DNA of 64,000 nucleotides from Cristatella mucedo (lineage: Eukaryota > Bryozoa > Phylactolaemata > Cristatellidae), in assembly GCA_009760855.2 (NCBI GenBank), contig WPIO01000141.1, forward strand, positions 559,501 through 623,500. The letters are read 5' to 3'. The notes beneath the pieces are model-generated. The model saw nothing but the letters and a program-made list of their open reading frames with translations. It did not search any database and was not told the origin of the DNA. Below, in pieces: positions 11,437 through 20,737 of the stretch. Numbering within the stretch: position 1 is the first letter of the stretch; each line of letters begins with the position of its first letter. The translations under genes and the position numbers were made by a program.

Positions 11437-12235
11437 GGGAAAATGTGCCTCCGTCTGTAACTCCATAAAGCCACAAAGACTTTACGGGTGTTATGCAGGA
11501 AAGTTGTGTATAGCCCATTCACAGCCTATGCAGCTTTCGGTACGAATTAGGGAGCCACCAGACTTCATCTCACGCAACAAAGAGAAAGTGGGATGCATAG
11601 CATAGCCAGGAGAGCAGTTGAGGTATTGAATAGCATGGAATTAGCAGCTCGGGATCGCTTGAAATTATGTGCCGTAGTTGGAAGGGGGGAGTAGTTGTTG
11701 TTGAGTAAGAATTGTAGAAGTGAGTTCCACAATCTAGGACCTGCAGAACTAAAGCTCTGTCGCCAATGGTCTTCAAGCGGAGGAGCTGACGTAACAACTA
11801 ATCGATGGTCCATACAGGACCTGAGGGCACTTGGAGGCTGAAACTGGTGCAATAGTTCAGCTAGGAATGGGGGAGCCAAGCCGTGGCTGGCCTTTTCGGT
11901 AAGCATAAGAACTTTTCGTTGTATCCGTTGATCAACCGGCAGTCACGCTACCTCTTTTAGAAAAGGAGACACGTGGTTAAAACTCTGGGATTCACAAACT
12001 AGTCTTGCAGCCATATTCATAGCCATTTTCAGTGGCCTAGTTGCTTTTTCGGTGGCCCAGCCAAAAAAAATTACAATAATCAAGCCGAAGCAAAACTGAG
12101 GAGCTAGTTAAATTCTTCGCAAGCCACCGTGTAAAATAGCTCCTTATCTCAGACAGGGATCGGACGTGCTGGCTAGCAGTAGAAGCAGCGATCTGAATGA
12201 AGCTTTACAATTTAGGCAGCTGTCAAAAACTGTAA
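11437..12235 (-). mobile_element. LINE-B, C-terminal coding part and 3' end
   Basis: The minus strand encodes KASHGLAPPFLAELLHQF and GPRLWNSLLQFLLNNNY. The upstream non-LTR segment reaches about 12235. Frame is broken. Confidence 0.85.
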
Positions 12236-13450
12236 CGCCGAAGGCTCGGCCGGGTAGGCTTGACCTGCCGCTTACCTAGCGGCGTAGCCTAGCGCCTAAT
12301 GCCGTTTGGTGCGCGCCTACGCAAAATAGGCTGGCCGCCACAAAACGAGCGTTTCTGGCGCCGACCTGCTTACCGTTACTAAAGGGTGTCGTGAGTCCGT
12401 GGCGTGAATTGGAAAGCGACACACACAAATTGGGGATTTGCTGAACTTTGTTCGCAAGCGTACAAAGTCGCTGCACGTCTAGCTCAGTTTCACCTCTCAC
12501 TCCTCGCACGTTCTCAACAGCACCAAAACTCTTGCGGAGGGAATACTTCTCCACACTGAAGCGCGAACCGGAGCCTAAACCCTAACCGGAGAACTAGGAC
12601 TCGGTTTCCACCAGTGCGGCAGGAATACTCCACACACGCCACCTCTAGCACTCTTGCGGAGGAAACACGTCTCCACACTTACGCTACTTACATCTATACT
12701 GGGGAACGACCCAAATAGAGAGCTCAAACTGGAGCCTTAACCCTAACCGGAGAACTAGGACTCCCTACACGCCAACTACGCCTAGCTCGCACCGGCAAAT
12801 CCCTATGCCGAGACCACGTGCTAGCGCGCACGCACAAAACACAAAAGAAACACAGAATGCCAGCTCGGGCGCGATACGACCGTATACGGTGGAGTCCACC
12901 GAATCCTCCTAGCGCTGTCTTGTCCTGTTCCGTCCACCGTCGGCGGACAGCCCGCCCTCCTCCCTCGCTTTCAGAGAAACGAGTCCGACGGCGTCGAAGC
13001 GTGGAGCCGGACCAAAGACAGAAGACCAAAAGACCAAAGACCAAGAGCGAGCGTCGCTCGACTCTTAAATACCTAGCTGAGACAATGGGGCAAGAGCTTA
13101 GTGGTATTGGTCCCATCACCTTGGCCCATTACGGTTAGGAATTAATACCGTCCTCAAGCCACTGGAAGGGCACCTCTGTCCAGCTTGAATGGCGAATGGG
13201 TTCTAGACGATTTTTTCTTGGAACGAGTGAAGGCGGAGGTTGACAGGCCAGCCAACATCTATCAGCAGCTTCTGCGGGTATCGGACCAATTCTAAAGGCC
13301 GAATCGCCGCCGCTCGTCTCAGAGCTTCCTGGCTTGCTCTTAAGCGCTTCCTCTCTAATCGCACTGACGCTCCTCTCTGGCTCACTGCTCCAGGACAAAG
13401 GGGCTCTAGCCCGCCGTCGAACAGCTCTTGTTCGCACTAAAATTTAGCCA
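12236..13450. repeat. GC-rich block with internal duplication, unclassified
   Basis: Two words recur in order about 120-160 bp apart. One is ACTCTTGCGGAGG followed by TCTCCACACT (near 12530 and 12651). The other is CCCTAACCGGAGAACTAGGACT (near 12580 and 12740). Arginine/serine-rich overlapping frames occur on both strands (12724-13138) with no recognisable domain. This could be part of an unknown mobile element or an LTR-like end. Confidence 0.4.
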
Positions 13451-13734
13451 AGGCCAGCAGGGCGCTACAAAACGACCCCTAAACTTCAAGCACGTGGTCG
13501 CACAACAGCATCACGTATTGGAAGAGAAAAACCTCGTAATCCTGCCACAAGATTATCGTGGGAGAAATCATGGGCCCGTTGTCGCAGGAGCTGCAATTAG
13601 CTACAATGGATGACAATGCAGGCAGCCGCATCCGTACGGTGTGGCTACGGTCTCAGCTAGGCTCGGGTGAGATGTGTCGTTGCTGATGGTAATGGACATA
13701 AAGGCAAAAAATTAGCTCGTCAAACAATCTCCTT

Positions 13735-13984
13735 CATTAAGCGGCCGAAGAGCTTTAACTTCGATCATATCCTTGCAGTTGGCAGTAAGGAATTGCCCAA
13801 TTTAAAGCTCAAGCCCTGCAACTTGACTGACCGCTGAGCCGAGACGCCAACCAACGTCAACCTGGCTTGGTCCAGAGGTTTAAGTGCTTGGCTTTAACCA
13901 CCAAGGTCAAGGTGCTCTCCTATATGACCATGGTCGTGGGCTCGAGCCCTATGGCACACACGAAGCAGCAGAATAGAGACACAG
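13735..13984. mobile_element. Decayed SINE-A (-) followed by SINE-B (+)
   Basis: 13735-13850 resembles reversed SINE-A (CCTTGCAGTTGGCAGTAAGGAATTGCCC). 13872-13984 has GTGCTTGG.TTTAACCACCAAGG and GTCGTGGGCTCGAGCCCTATGG, a SINE-B head running directly into LINE-A. Confidence 0.5.
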
Positions 13985-14443
13985 TTCTTTAAGCATCGTA
14001 CCACTCGCTTTTCGGAATCCAACAGTCTAGAAATACCTCGTACAAACCTGAAATCCTTTGGAGACCGTGCATTTAGTTCATATACTCCCAAAGCCTGGAA
14101 CTGCCTCCCGACCTGCGTCCGAACATCCCCTGACCTGACCACATTTAAAAGGAACCTAAAAACACACCTATTTAGGAAAGCATTTAGTGGGTCCCTGTGA
14201 TTCGTCCTTGATGTGCTTATGCGTGCTGACACTGTGCATGCTGCCACTAACCACATTTGCATGCTGACCCTGTGCATGTCACCCCTAACCATGTTATTCA
14301 TTTCGTTTGTTTTTCAAGCACGATTTTACTTACCATTCAATTGCATTTCACTTTACAGCAAATGTAAAGCGCCTAGAGAGAGATTAAGTTCTCTGAGGAC
14401 GCTTTATCAAGTGAATTATTATTATTATTATTATTATTATTAT
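13985..14443 (+). mobile_element. LINE-A 3' end with (ATT)n tail
   Basis: Encodes NLKSFGD-like and PKAWN.LPTCVRTSPDLTTF segments. The UTR contains GCATGCTGACCCTGTGCATG, followed by the hairpin AAGCGCCTAGAGAGAGATTAAG...GCTTTATC and 26 bp of ATT. Confidence 0.93.
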
Positions 14444-15321
14444 GCCGTTTAACAGCGCCCCCTTCAATATTTCTGGTAGTAGCGGCGTATTGCATGCAAC
14501 GCGCAGAGAGCTAAAGCTTGCAATACGCCAACGATAGCGTACAGCATTCGGTATTATGCAAAAGCTAACAACGACGCAGTTTTATTAAAAAGCGCAAGCA
14601 CTTGTATCTTTTTATTACATGCTGATGCAGCAGGTGACTTCTAACGTGCTCGTTCGCAGGCAGCTTGCAGCAGCTTGCGTTCAGCGCTCCCAGTCACGCT
14701 TACCGTATTACTCCATGAGCGCGACTTCGTTTAGGGCCATACATCATATGGTGGCAAGGTAGTAAGTGATAAAATGACGTTTTTCAAACGCAATCGTGAA
14801 TTGCGCTTCTCCTAAGTCGCTGCCGTGGCGGCCTATCGTGGCTATCTCATGAATGGCTGCCAGTCGTTTTTCACAGTTCAAAGGGTTCACAGGGCCGCAG
14901 TTCAAAGTTCGTACTCGCTGTTCATCTGTCAAGCTCTAAGCTCGTAATCGCGGGGCATTGCCATGTTGGCTGAAGCCGAACGCAGCAGTAGCGAAACACG
15001 CCCACACCTTACAATAGCAAATCCTTGACGGGACCGTCCCCCACGTCTTAGTGACGCCTGTGCTAAAGACTGAAGTACGACCGAACCAGGTCGGAAGCTA
15101 AACTGTACATCATGCACAGCTTAATAGCTCTGCTCTGCTAGCTTGACGACCGATAGGACATGTTAGAATATTGGCATGTTACATGACCAAATTGTGGCAG
15201 ATCAAGAGACTATTGCGTACAGTAATCAATTAGACTTTCTGCTCAGATTCATCGTAACTTTCTCGTTCACTACCTTTCGAAAATCCTTTTCAAAAGTATG
15301 TGAATGTTTCTTAATAAAACT
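14444..15321. other. No gene seen
   Basis: Mixed unique sequence. Frames of up to 62 codons have no recognisable features. Confidence 0.4.
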
Positions 15322-15935
15322 AATAATAATGCACTTGATAAAGCGTCCTCAGAGAACTCAATCTCTTTCTAGGCGCTTTACATTTGCTGCAAATGGAAAC
15401 GCGATTGAATGATGATTAATATCGTGCTTGATAAACAACATGAATAACATGGTTAGGGGTGACATGCACAGGGTCGGCATGCAAACGTGGTTAGTGGCAG
15501 CATGCACAGTGTCAGCACGCATAAGCAAATGAAGAACGAATCACAGTGACCCACTAAATGCCGTCCTAAATAGGTGTGTTTTTAAGTTCTTTTTAAATGT
15601 GGTCATGTCAGGGGCTGTTCTGACGCAAATCGGGAGTGAGTTCCAGGCTTTTGGAACATACGAACTAAATGCACGGTCTCCAAAGGGTTTGAGGTTTGTA
15701 CGAGGCATTGGTAAACTGTTGGATTCTGAAAAGCGGGTGGTACGATGCTTGGCCTGGTGGGGGAGTATATCTGAGAGATAAGCTGGAGCCAAAGAATGAA
15801 GTGACCTAAAAGTGAGCGACAAAACCTTGAAGTCGATCCGTTGCTTGACTGATAGCCAGTTCAGGTTGGCGAGAAGTGGTGTGACGTGGCAACTGCGAAG
15901 CTCACGACAGACAAGCCTAGCTGCGAAGTTTTCGT
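15322..15935 (-). mobile_element. LINE-A 3' part
   Basis: (AAT)n then the reversed hairpin tail. The minus strand encodes MSLTFRSLHSLAPAYLSDIL and KAWNSLPICVRTAPDMTTF. Confidence 0.93.
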
Positions 15936-16059
15936 CAAGAGATCTGCTGAATGTTAGCTACCGTGCGGATTTATGGCAGACAATCCTTAGGATTCACCTT
16001 AGGGCGACATGCTTAGTTTACGGCATACGTTAAGTGCACAAAAAGTGATTGTGTATTTT

Positions 16060-16922
16060 TGGGGTACTAATCTGTACGAAATCTAGATGCATGTTCCACT
16101 GAGACCCTTTAATTACACCACCAGATCAGCTCCACAGTCAAGTCTGCCTATTTTCAGCTATGTAACATTGTTAAGGTTATGGCATTTTTAGACTGCAATG
16201 TCTAAATTGATCCGTGCGTTTGTGACATCCCGTCTTGACTTATATAATTCATTGCTTGCTGGTCTACGGCCTGTGCGGTCAGGGGCTTACAGCTGTTGCA
16301 AAATCTGCATCTAGGCTTGTCTGTTATGAGCGTCGCAGCTGCCACATCACACCATTTCTTGCCGATTTGCATCGGCTCTCAGTCAAGGAACGCATCGACT
16401 TCAAGGGTCAGTAGCTCACTTTCAAGTTCCATCATTTTTGGCTCCGGCCTACCTATCGGATCTACTGCCCCACCAGGCTAAGCATCGTACCACCAGCTTT
16501 TCGGAATCTTTCCATTTATCCATTTTACCTCGTACAAGCGTCAAATCCTTTGGAAACCTTGCCTTTCGTGTACGCTCCCAAAGCCTGGAACTCACTCCCG
16601 ACTTGTGTCGCGATATCCTCTGACTCTAACGCATTTACAAAGAAACTGAAAACGCACCTACTTATGACAGCATTTAGTGGTTCCCTGTGATTTGTCCTTT
16701 GTGTGCTCATGCTTGCTGACAGCGAGCATGCTGCTACTAACCATACTTGCATGCTGACCCTGTGCATGCCACCCATAACCATGTATTTCTTGTTGTTTTT
16801 GAACATGCAACCACTAACGATACGATCGTGATTCTTTCGTAGCAAATGTAAAGTGCCTGAAGAGAGATTAAGTTCTCTGATTATGCTATATCAAATGCTT
16901 TATTATCATCGTTATTATTATC
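16060..16922 (+). mobile_element. LINE-A 3' part, head to head with the previous copy
   Basis: Runs from the SARNLDV-like segment through FVTSRLDLYNSLLAGL and APAYLSDLLPHQAKHRTT to the hairpin tail and ATT end. Stops and frameshifts make it non-functional. Confidence 0.9.
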
Positions 16923-17187
16923 TAGAGTCGCAGTCACAAGCCTGCGTTTACGACGGTATATGGCTAATTGCTAATCTTGTGCAGTGTGCACTGATCACGC
17001 TCAGTTCTGAGATTTTTTCAGGTATCTATTGAGATGAAAACTAAGCTAATAATCGCACACACCTTTCTACAGCCAATACTGAGTGCTGGTAGCGTGAGTG
17101 GCAAGAGATTACTAGGCAAATCATTAGGCAAACAACACGCGAAGCCTATTAGTGACATCAAGTGTCGATGGCTGTGTTAAAAATGAA

Positions 17188-17343
17188 AAAATATAACCCT
17201 TTTGTATAGCGCCATATGGGAATTTAATTTCTATTCAGGAACTTTAAATATTCCACGGAGCTCGAGTCGACGACTTCGGCTGTCAAATACATTCACTTTG
17301 ACCTTGGTCTGGACGAGCACCTTAACCACACTGCCCAACCAGC
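17188..17343 (-). mobile_element. SINE-B
   Basis: Reversed tail (TTTTGTATAGCGCC), GAGCTCGAGTCGACG reversed box B, and ACCTTGGTCTGGACGAGCACC, AACCACACTGCCCAACCAGC head. Confidence 0.8.
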
Positions 17344-17535
17344 GCTTTAGCTGGCCCATAATAACCCGTCCCCTTGGGTGGCCTTAATTTAAGGACATCC
17401 GAATAGTTTCAATCCTAGGGATCACTAGCAGGTTCAGAATTACAGCCAAATTAATCCAATGAATCATAAGAAATAGCTAGTCAGTTGTGCTCTATGAATT
17501 GCACTTGTTTCGACTTTGAGAGAAATATGCTACGA

Positions 17536-17690
17536 GCTGCATTGGCCCAGTGTTCAAGTGCTCACGCCCCCGACTAAGGTCTGGCCGAGGTACTACACTC
17601 GAGCCCGAGGCATGTATGACGTGCCTGAATGGAGATTAAGTTTTCTTAGGGCTCTATACAAACGAAATGTATTCCTATAATGTTATAGTA
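17536..17690 (+). mobile_element. SINE-B
   Basis: GCATTGGCCCAGTGTTCAAG head, GACTAAGGTCTGGCCGAGG, CTCGAGCCC, and GACGTGCCTGAATGGAGATT tail. Confidence 0.83.
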
Positions 17691-18133
17691 CCATACAGGC
17701 ATGTCTCTGAATACGCTCATGTTCTTTTATCTATGCAGTCGTCCCTCACCACTTCGCGCTTTGACTTTCGTGGTTTCACTCTATCGAGACTTTTTCAAAT
17801 ACATTCATCAAAAAAGTGATTGAAATAGTCAAAACGATACAACATAAATACAAATTGATACAACCCCGGTTGAGGTAGTCAATTGTACTCGAATGTATTA
17901 TAATTAAAATTAAAACTAATCTGCGCATGGACTGCGGGCCTATGTATTCGAGCACCCCCGCAAATCCTTCAACACAACGGGTGCAGCCGCTGGGCCACTG
18001 AATCCTTCAGAAGAGCAGTAACCTTGCTCGTCTTTACTGTGCAGTACACCTCTTTATCTTCATCGCTTCATCGTCGAACAAATAGCACTATTATGGCTGT
18101 GTGTACTAACTGTGGGCGTATAACTAAATGTAA

Positions 18134-18200
18134 AATAATAATAATAATGCATTTTATATATCGCCCTCAGCGAACTCAATCTTTTTCTCGGTACTTTACA
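18134..18200 (-). mobile_element. LINE-A/SINE-B type tail
   Basis: (AAT)n, then GCATTTTATATATCGCCCTC and the reversed hairpin. Confidence 0.7.
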
Positions 18201-19072
18201 TCTATTAATTACATAACATTTTTACGTCCAATATGTCTTATATTCTCTTCCCCTGTATAATATATCGGGTAATACAATATGAGTGCAGTAGTGACTAAAC
18301 AGTGGTATTTCATTTCCAGAGGGGTCTAATAATGTTAAAAACCATATTTAGAGGGTCGTGGACAGGTTTTCTATTCTGTAACTACGAAATTATCTGATTT
18401 TTAAATAAAGAATCCTTCGCGGAAATTCACTTATCTTCGGAGAGTCTGGAACTGATTAACCGCGATAACAAACGGGCGACTGTATACGTTTCTGTTCGTT
18501 TCGACGTTTAACAGTACGCGCTTGAACAATAATTATGTTCGATTGTTGTTAGTGCTCGCCGACGTTAGCTTATCTAACGTCGGCGAGTAACTTACTCAAG
18601 CGAAGGATTGCGATACTGGAGCGACGACAGCCTGATTAAATTTAGTCACTTGCTACGTCACCTTACATGTAGTACTAATATTCGTGCATTTATAAGCAGT
18701 TTGAAGGTGAAAGTCATTGAGATTTTTGGAAGTTCTTGAATTACTAGAGCCCGTGGACTCGCATTGCTGGCTGAGTCATAGCAGAAATACAACTATGTGC
18801 ATAAATTTAAAAGCATTACCTCTCAGTTCACTATGTTTTTAGTTGTCGAGTAAGCGTGTGGACTTGCTCCACTGAGCGCGACACGAAGACCATGCGACAT
18901 AAGTGCACCATCTAGCCGTGTAACGGAGGAGGGGACGGATTTTCACGTATTAACTAATCGGGATTACGATGGAATCTTACTCTGATCCACGTAGCATGCC
19001 GCCGTGTCTGGCTCCCTCATAATTAGCGGAACTGCTGCACCAATTTTACCCTCCTAGTGCCCTCGAGTCCTC
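18201..19072. other. No gene; contains one palindrome
   Basis: AT-rich sequence without supported coding potential, apart from the fold-back at 18555-18587. Confidence 0.4.
18555..18587. repeat. Perfect fold-back palindrome, 14-bp arms
   Basis: CTCGCCGACGTTAG, loop CTTAT, then the exact reverse complement. Confidence 0.95.
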
Positions 19073-19250
19073 TATAGCACACTAGGTGAGGTGGTTGCTT
19101 TCATGACCTTAGTTCTGAGGTCGTCGGTTCGATTCCTGTGGTGGGCGATCCTTTATCGCCACTGCAAGCGGTCGCGATAGCCATAAAGGCTCTTCTGTCT
19201 CTATGCAAAAAGAGGCTGTTTAATCAGCTAGGATCTATTTATTTATTTAT
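19073..19250 (+). mobile_element. SINE-A, 5'-truncated
   Basis: Starts inside box A (AGCACACTAGGTGAGG), has GGTTCGATTCC box B, and ends AATCAGCTAGGATC(TATT)n. It forms an inverted pair with the next copy. Confidence 0.88.
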
Positions 19251-19315
19251 GTCACTTCCTTGACTGCCCACCTGACCCAGCCATGATTTTTAATTTTGCT
19301 TTGTTGCGTTAGATA

Positions 19316-19484
19316 AAAAATAATAGCTGATTTAACAGCCTATTTTACATAGCGACAGAAGAGCCATTACGGCTATCACCACTGCTTGCAGTGGCAATAT
19401 GGAATCGCCCACAGCAGGATTCGAACCCACAACGTTAGGACCGAGGTCATGAAAACCAACTGCCTTACCTAGTGCGCCTTAATG
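19316..19484 (-). mobile_element. SINE-A
   Basis: TAATAGCTGATTTAACAGCC start and GGATTCGAACCC reversed box B; the head is truncated near CTAGTGCGCC. Confidence 0.87.
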
Positions 19485-19560
19485 ACGAAAGTCTTCTGGC
19501 TACCGTATGCGCACGGAAAGCAGCCTAGACATTGAGTGGGCAATAGAAAATCCCCCTACG

Positions 19561-19640
19561 TAGCACGCTCCTGGTGCTCGTCTGTTTGTGGAGTTTACTG
19601 TAGCACGCTCCTGGTGCTCGTCTGTTTGTGGAGTTTACTG
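19561..19640. repeat. Perfect 40-bp tandem duplication
   Basis: TAGCACGCTCCTGGTGCTCG plus the following 20 bases occurs twice in a row without a single difference. Confidence 0.98.
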
Positions 19641-20543
19641 AGGTAGATTACATTATATTACACTCTGTATTTATCTTAATTTAGCTTTTGATATGATAAA
19701 AGTGACAAGAAATAGTTATCCAGAAATCAGCGGGGCTGTGAACCAAGCGAGCTGTTTTCTATGGCTGATGTTTAAGAAATCCGGCCTTCCGAAGGCTGTT
19801 TACTAGTTTGGTCGACATTCGAATGCTCGGACTTATTCTATGTAGGCTCAATTGCGGCTCTCCTCTGCCACCGTCGGCAAGCAGGCGACCCGTAGCCCCT
19901 GTGAATCTATCGCATGACAGCACCCGTGGCTCGCTGTGCTGCTCATTGAAGCGCCAGCTCCGCTCGCACGCACCACTCCCTCGACGGCTACGACTAGAGC
20001 GTCCACAAAGGGGAGGGTAGGGGGTGATGCCCAGTTACGGCGATCGAACGAAAGAGAATCAAAGTGAGAAGCCGCTGCGGAGCGCTTGCAGCGACATTAC
20101 GTAAAGCTGGCTATTACGGCATTCGTGCGCGCTTCCAGCATTGCCCATTTTGTGAACGATGTAGAACCGGGACCGGAAAAGGGGCCGGATTGCAGCCATT
20201 CATCGATAGTTCATCGTTGCTCATTGGCCGACACGTAGTCAGCTGACTCACAGGTCGTGACCTCACCCGGGTCACAAACCAAGCCTTGACTAAGGTGCAT
20301 ACGCATGCTGCGTCTGCTGTGCTCCATCAGGGCTGTCAGCTCACCGCGGGAGACGGCGCCGGTAGTGGGTGCCGACGGGGTGTGGCTTCTGTTGCTCGCC
20401 GGGGGCTGCCTAGTTGCGGACGAAAGTGCCTCGCTACCTCGATCCCGAACGGCGCTACGACAGACGCTACGTCGCGTCCGATGGGCAAGCAGCAGAGAGC
20501 GACTGAGACGAGCGGCGGCTGCACGCGCTCGAGGCCGTTGCCG
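19641..20543 (+). other. 5' flank of the nucleotidase gene
   Basis: Becomes GC-rich from about 19850 toward the start codon, and no TATA box is evident. An inverted CCAAT (ATTGG) lies at about 20223. Hormone-receptor-like half-sites (AGGTCG/TGACCT/GGGTCA) cluster at 20252-20274. The transcription start is not resolved. Confidence 0.35.
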
Positions 20544-20737
20544 ATGGCGGCGTCTGCTGCCGTCCGCGCTTGCCTAGGGCTCGCAGCTTTCATAGCGTCT
20601 GCTGCCGGCGATTTCAATCTCAACGTCGTCCACACGAATGACGTGCACGCTCGCTACCAGCAAGCGAATGCTTACGGCGGCGTTTGCACAACAGCCGACG
20701 CCGCCAAGAAGGCTTGCTTCGCAGGCGTCGCACGCAG
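20544..20737 (+). CDS. NT5E: 5'-nucleotidase exon 1 (signal peptide, metal motif I)
   Basis: Encodes residues 1-64 plus two bases of R65. Residues 1-22 form an alanine-rich hydrophobic signal peptide, followed by the N-terminal beta strand and TNDVHAR with the D-x-H metal pair. C48 and C58 correspond to the conserved N-terminal disulfide. The donor is AG|GTAGGA, phase 2. The frame is open upstream to 20286, but that stretch has no ATG that gives a better signal peptide. Confidence 0.93.

Noticed and set aside
12568-12602. Telomere-like CCCTAA sequence
   Set aside because: Only isolated single units within a duplicated segment, not an array.
12724-13138. Arg/Ser-rich proteins in the GC-rich block
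   Set aside because: Frames on both strands overlap and the content follows composition.
20286-20543. Upstream extension of the nucleotidase N-terminus
   Set aside because: The frame is open but starts at TTG, and the downstream ATG gives a proper signal peptide.
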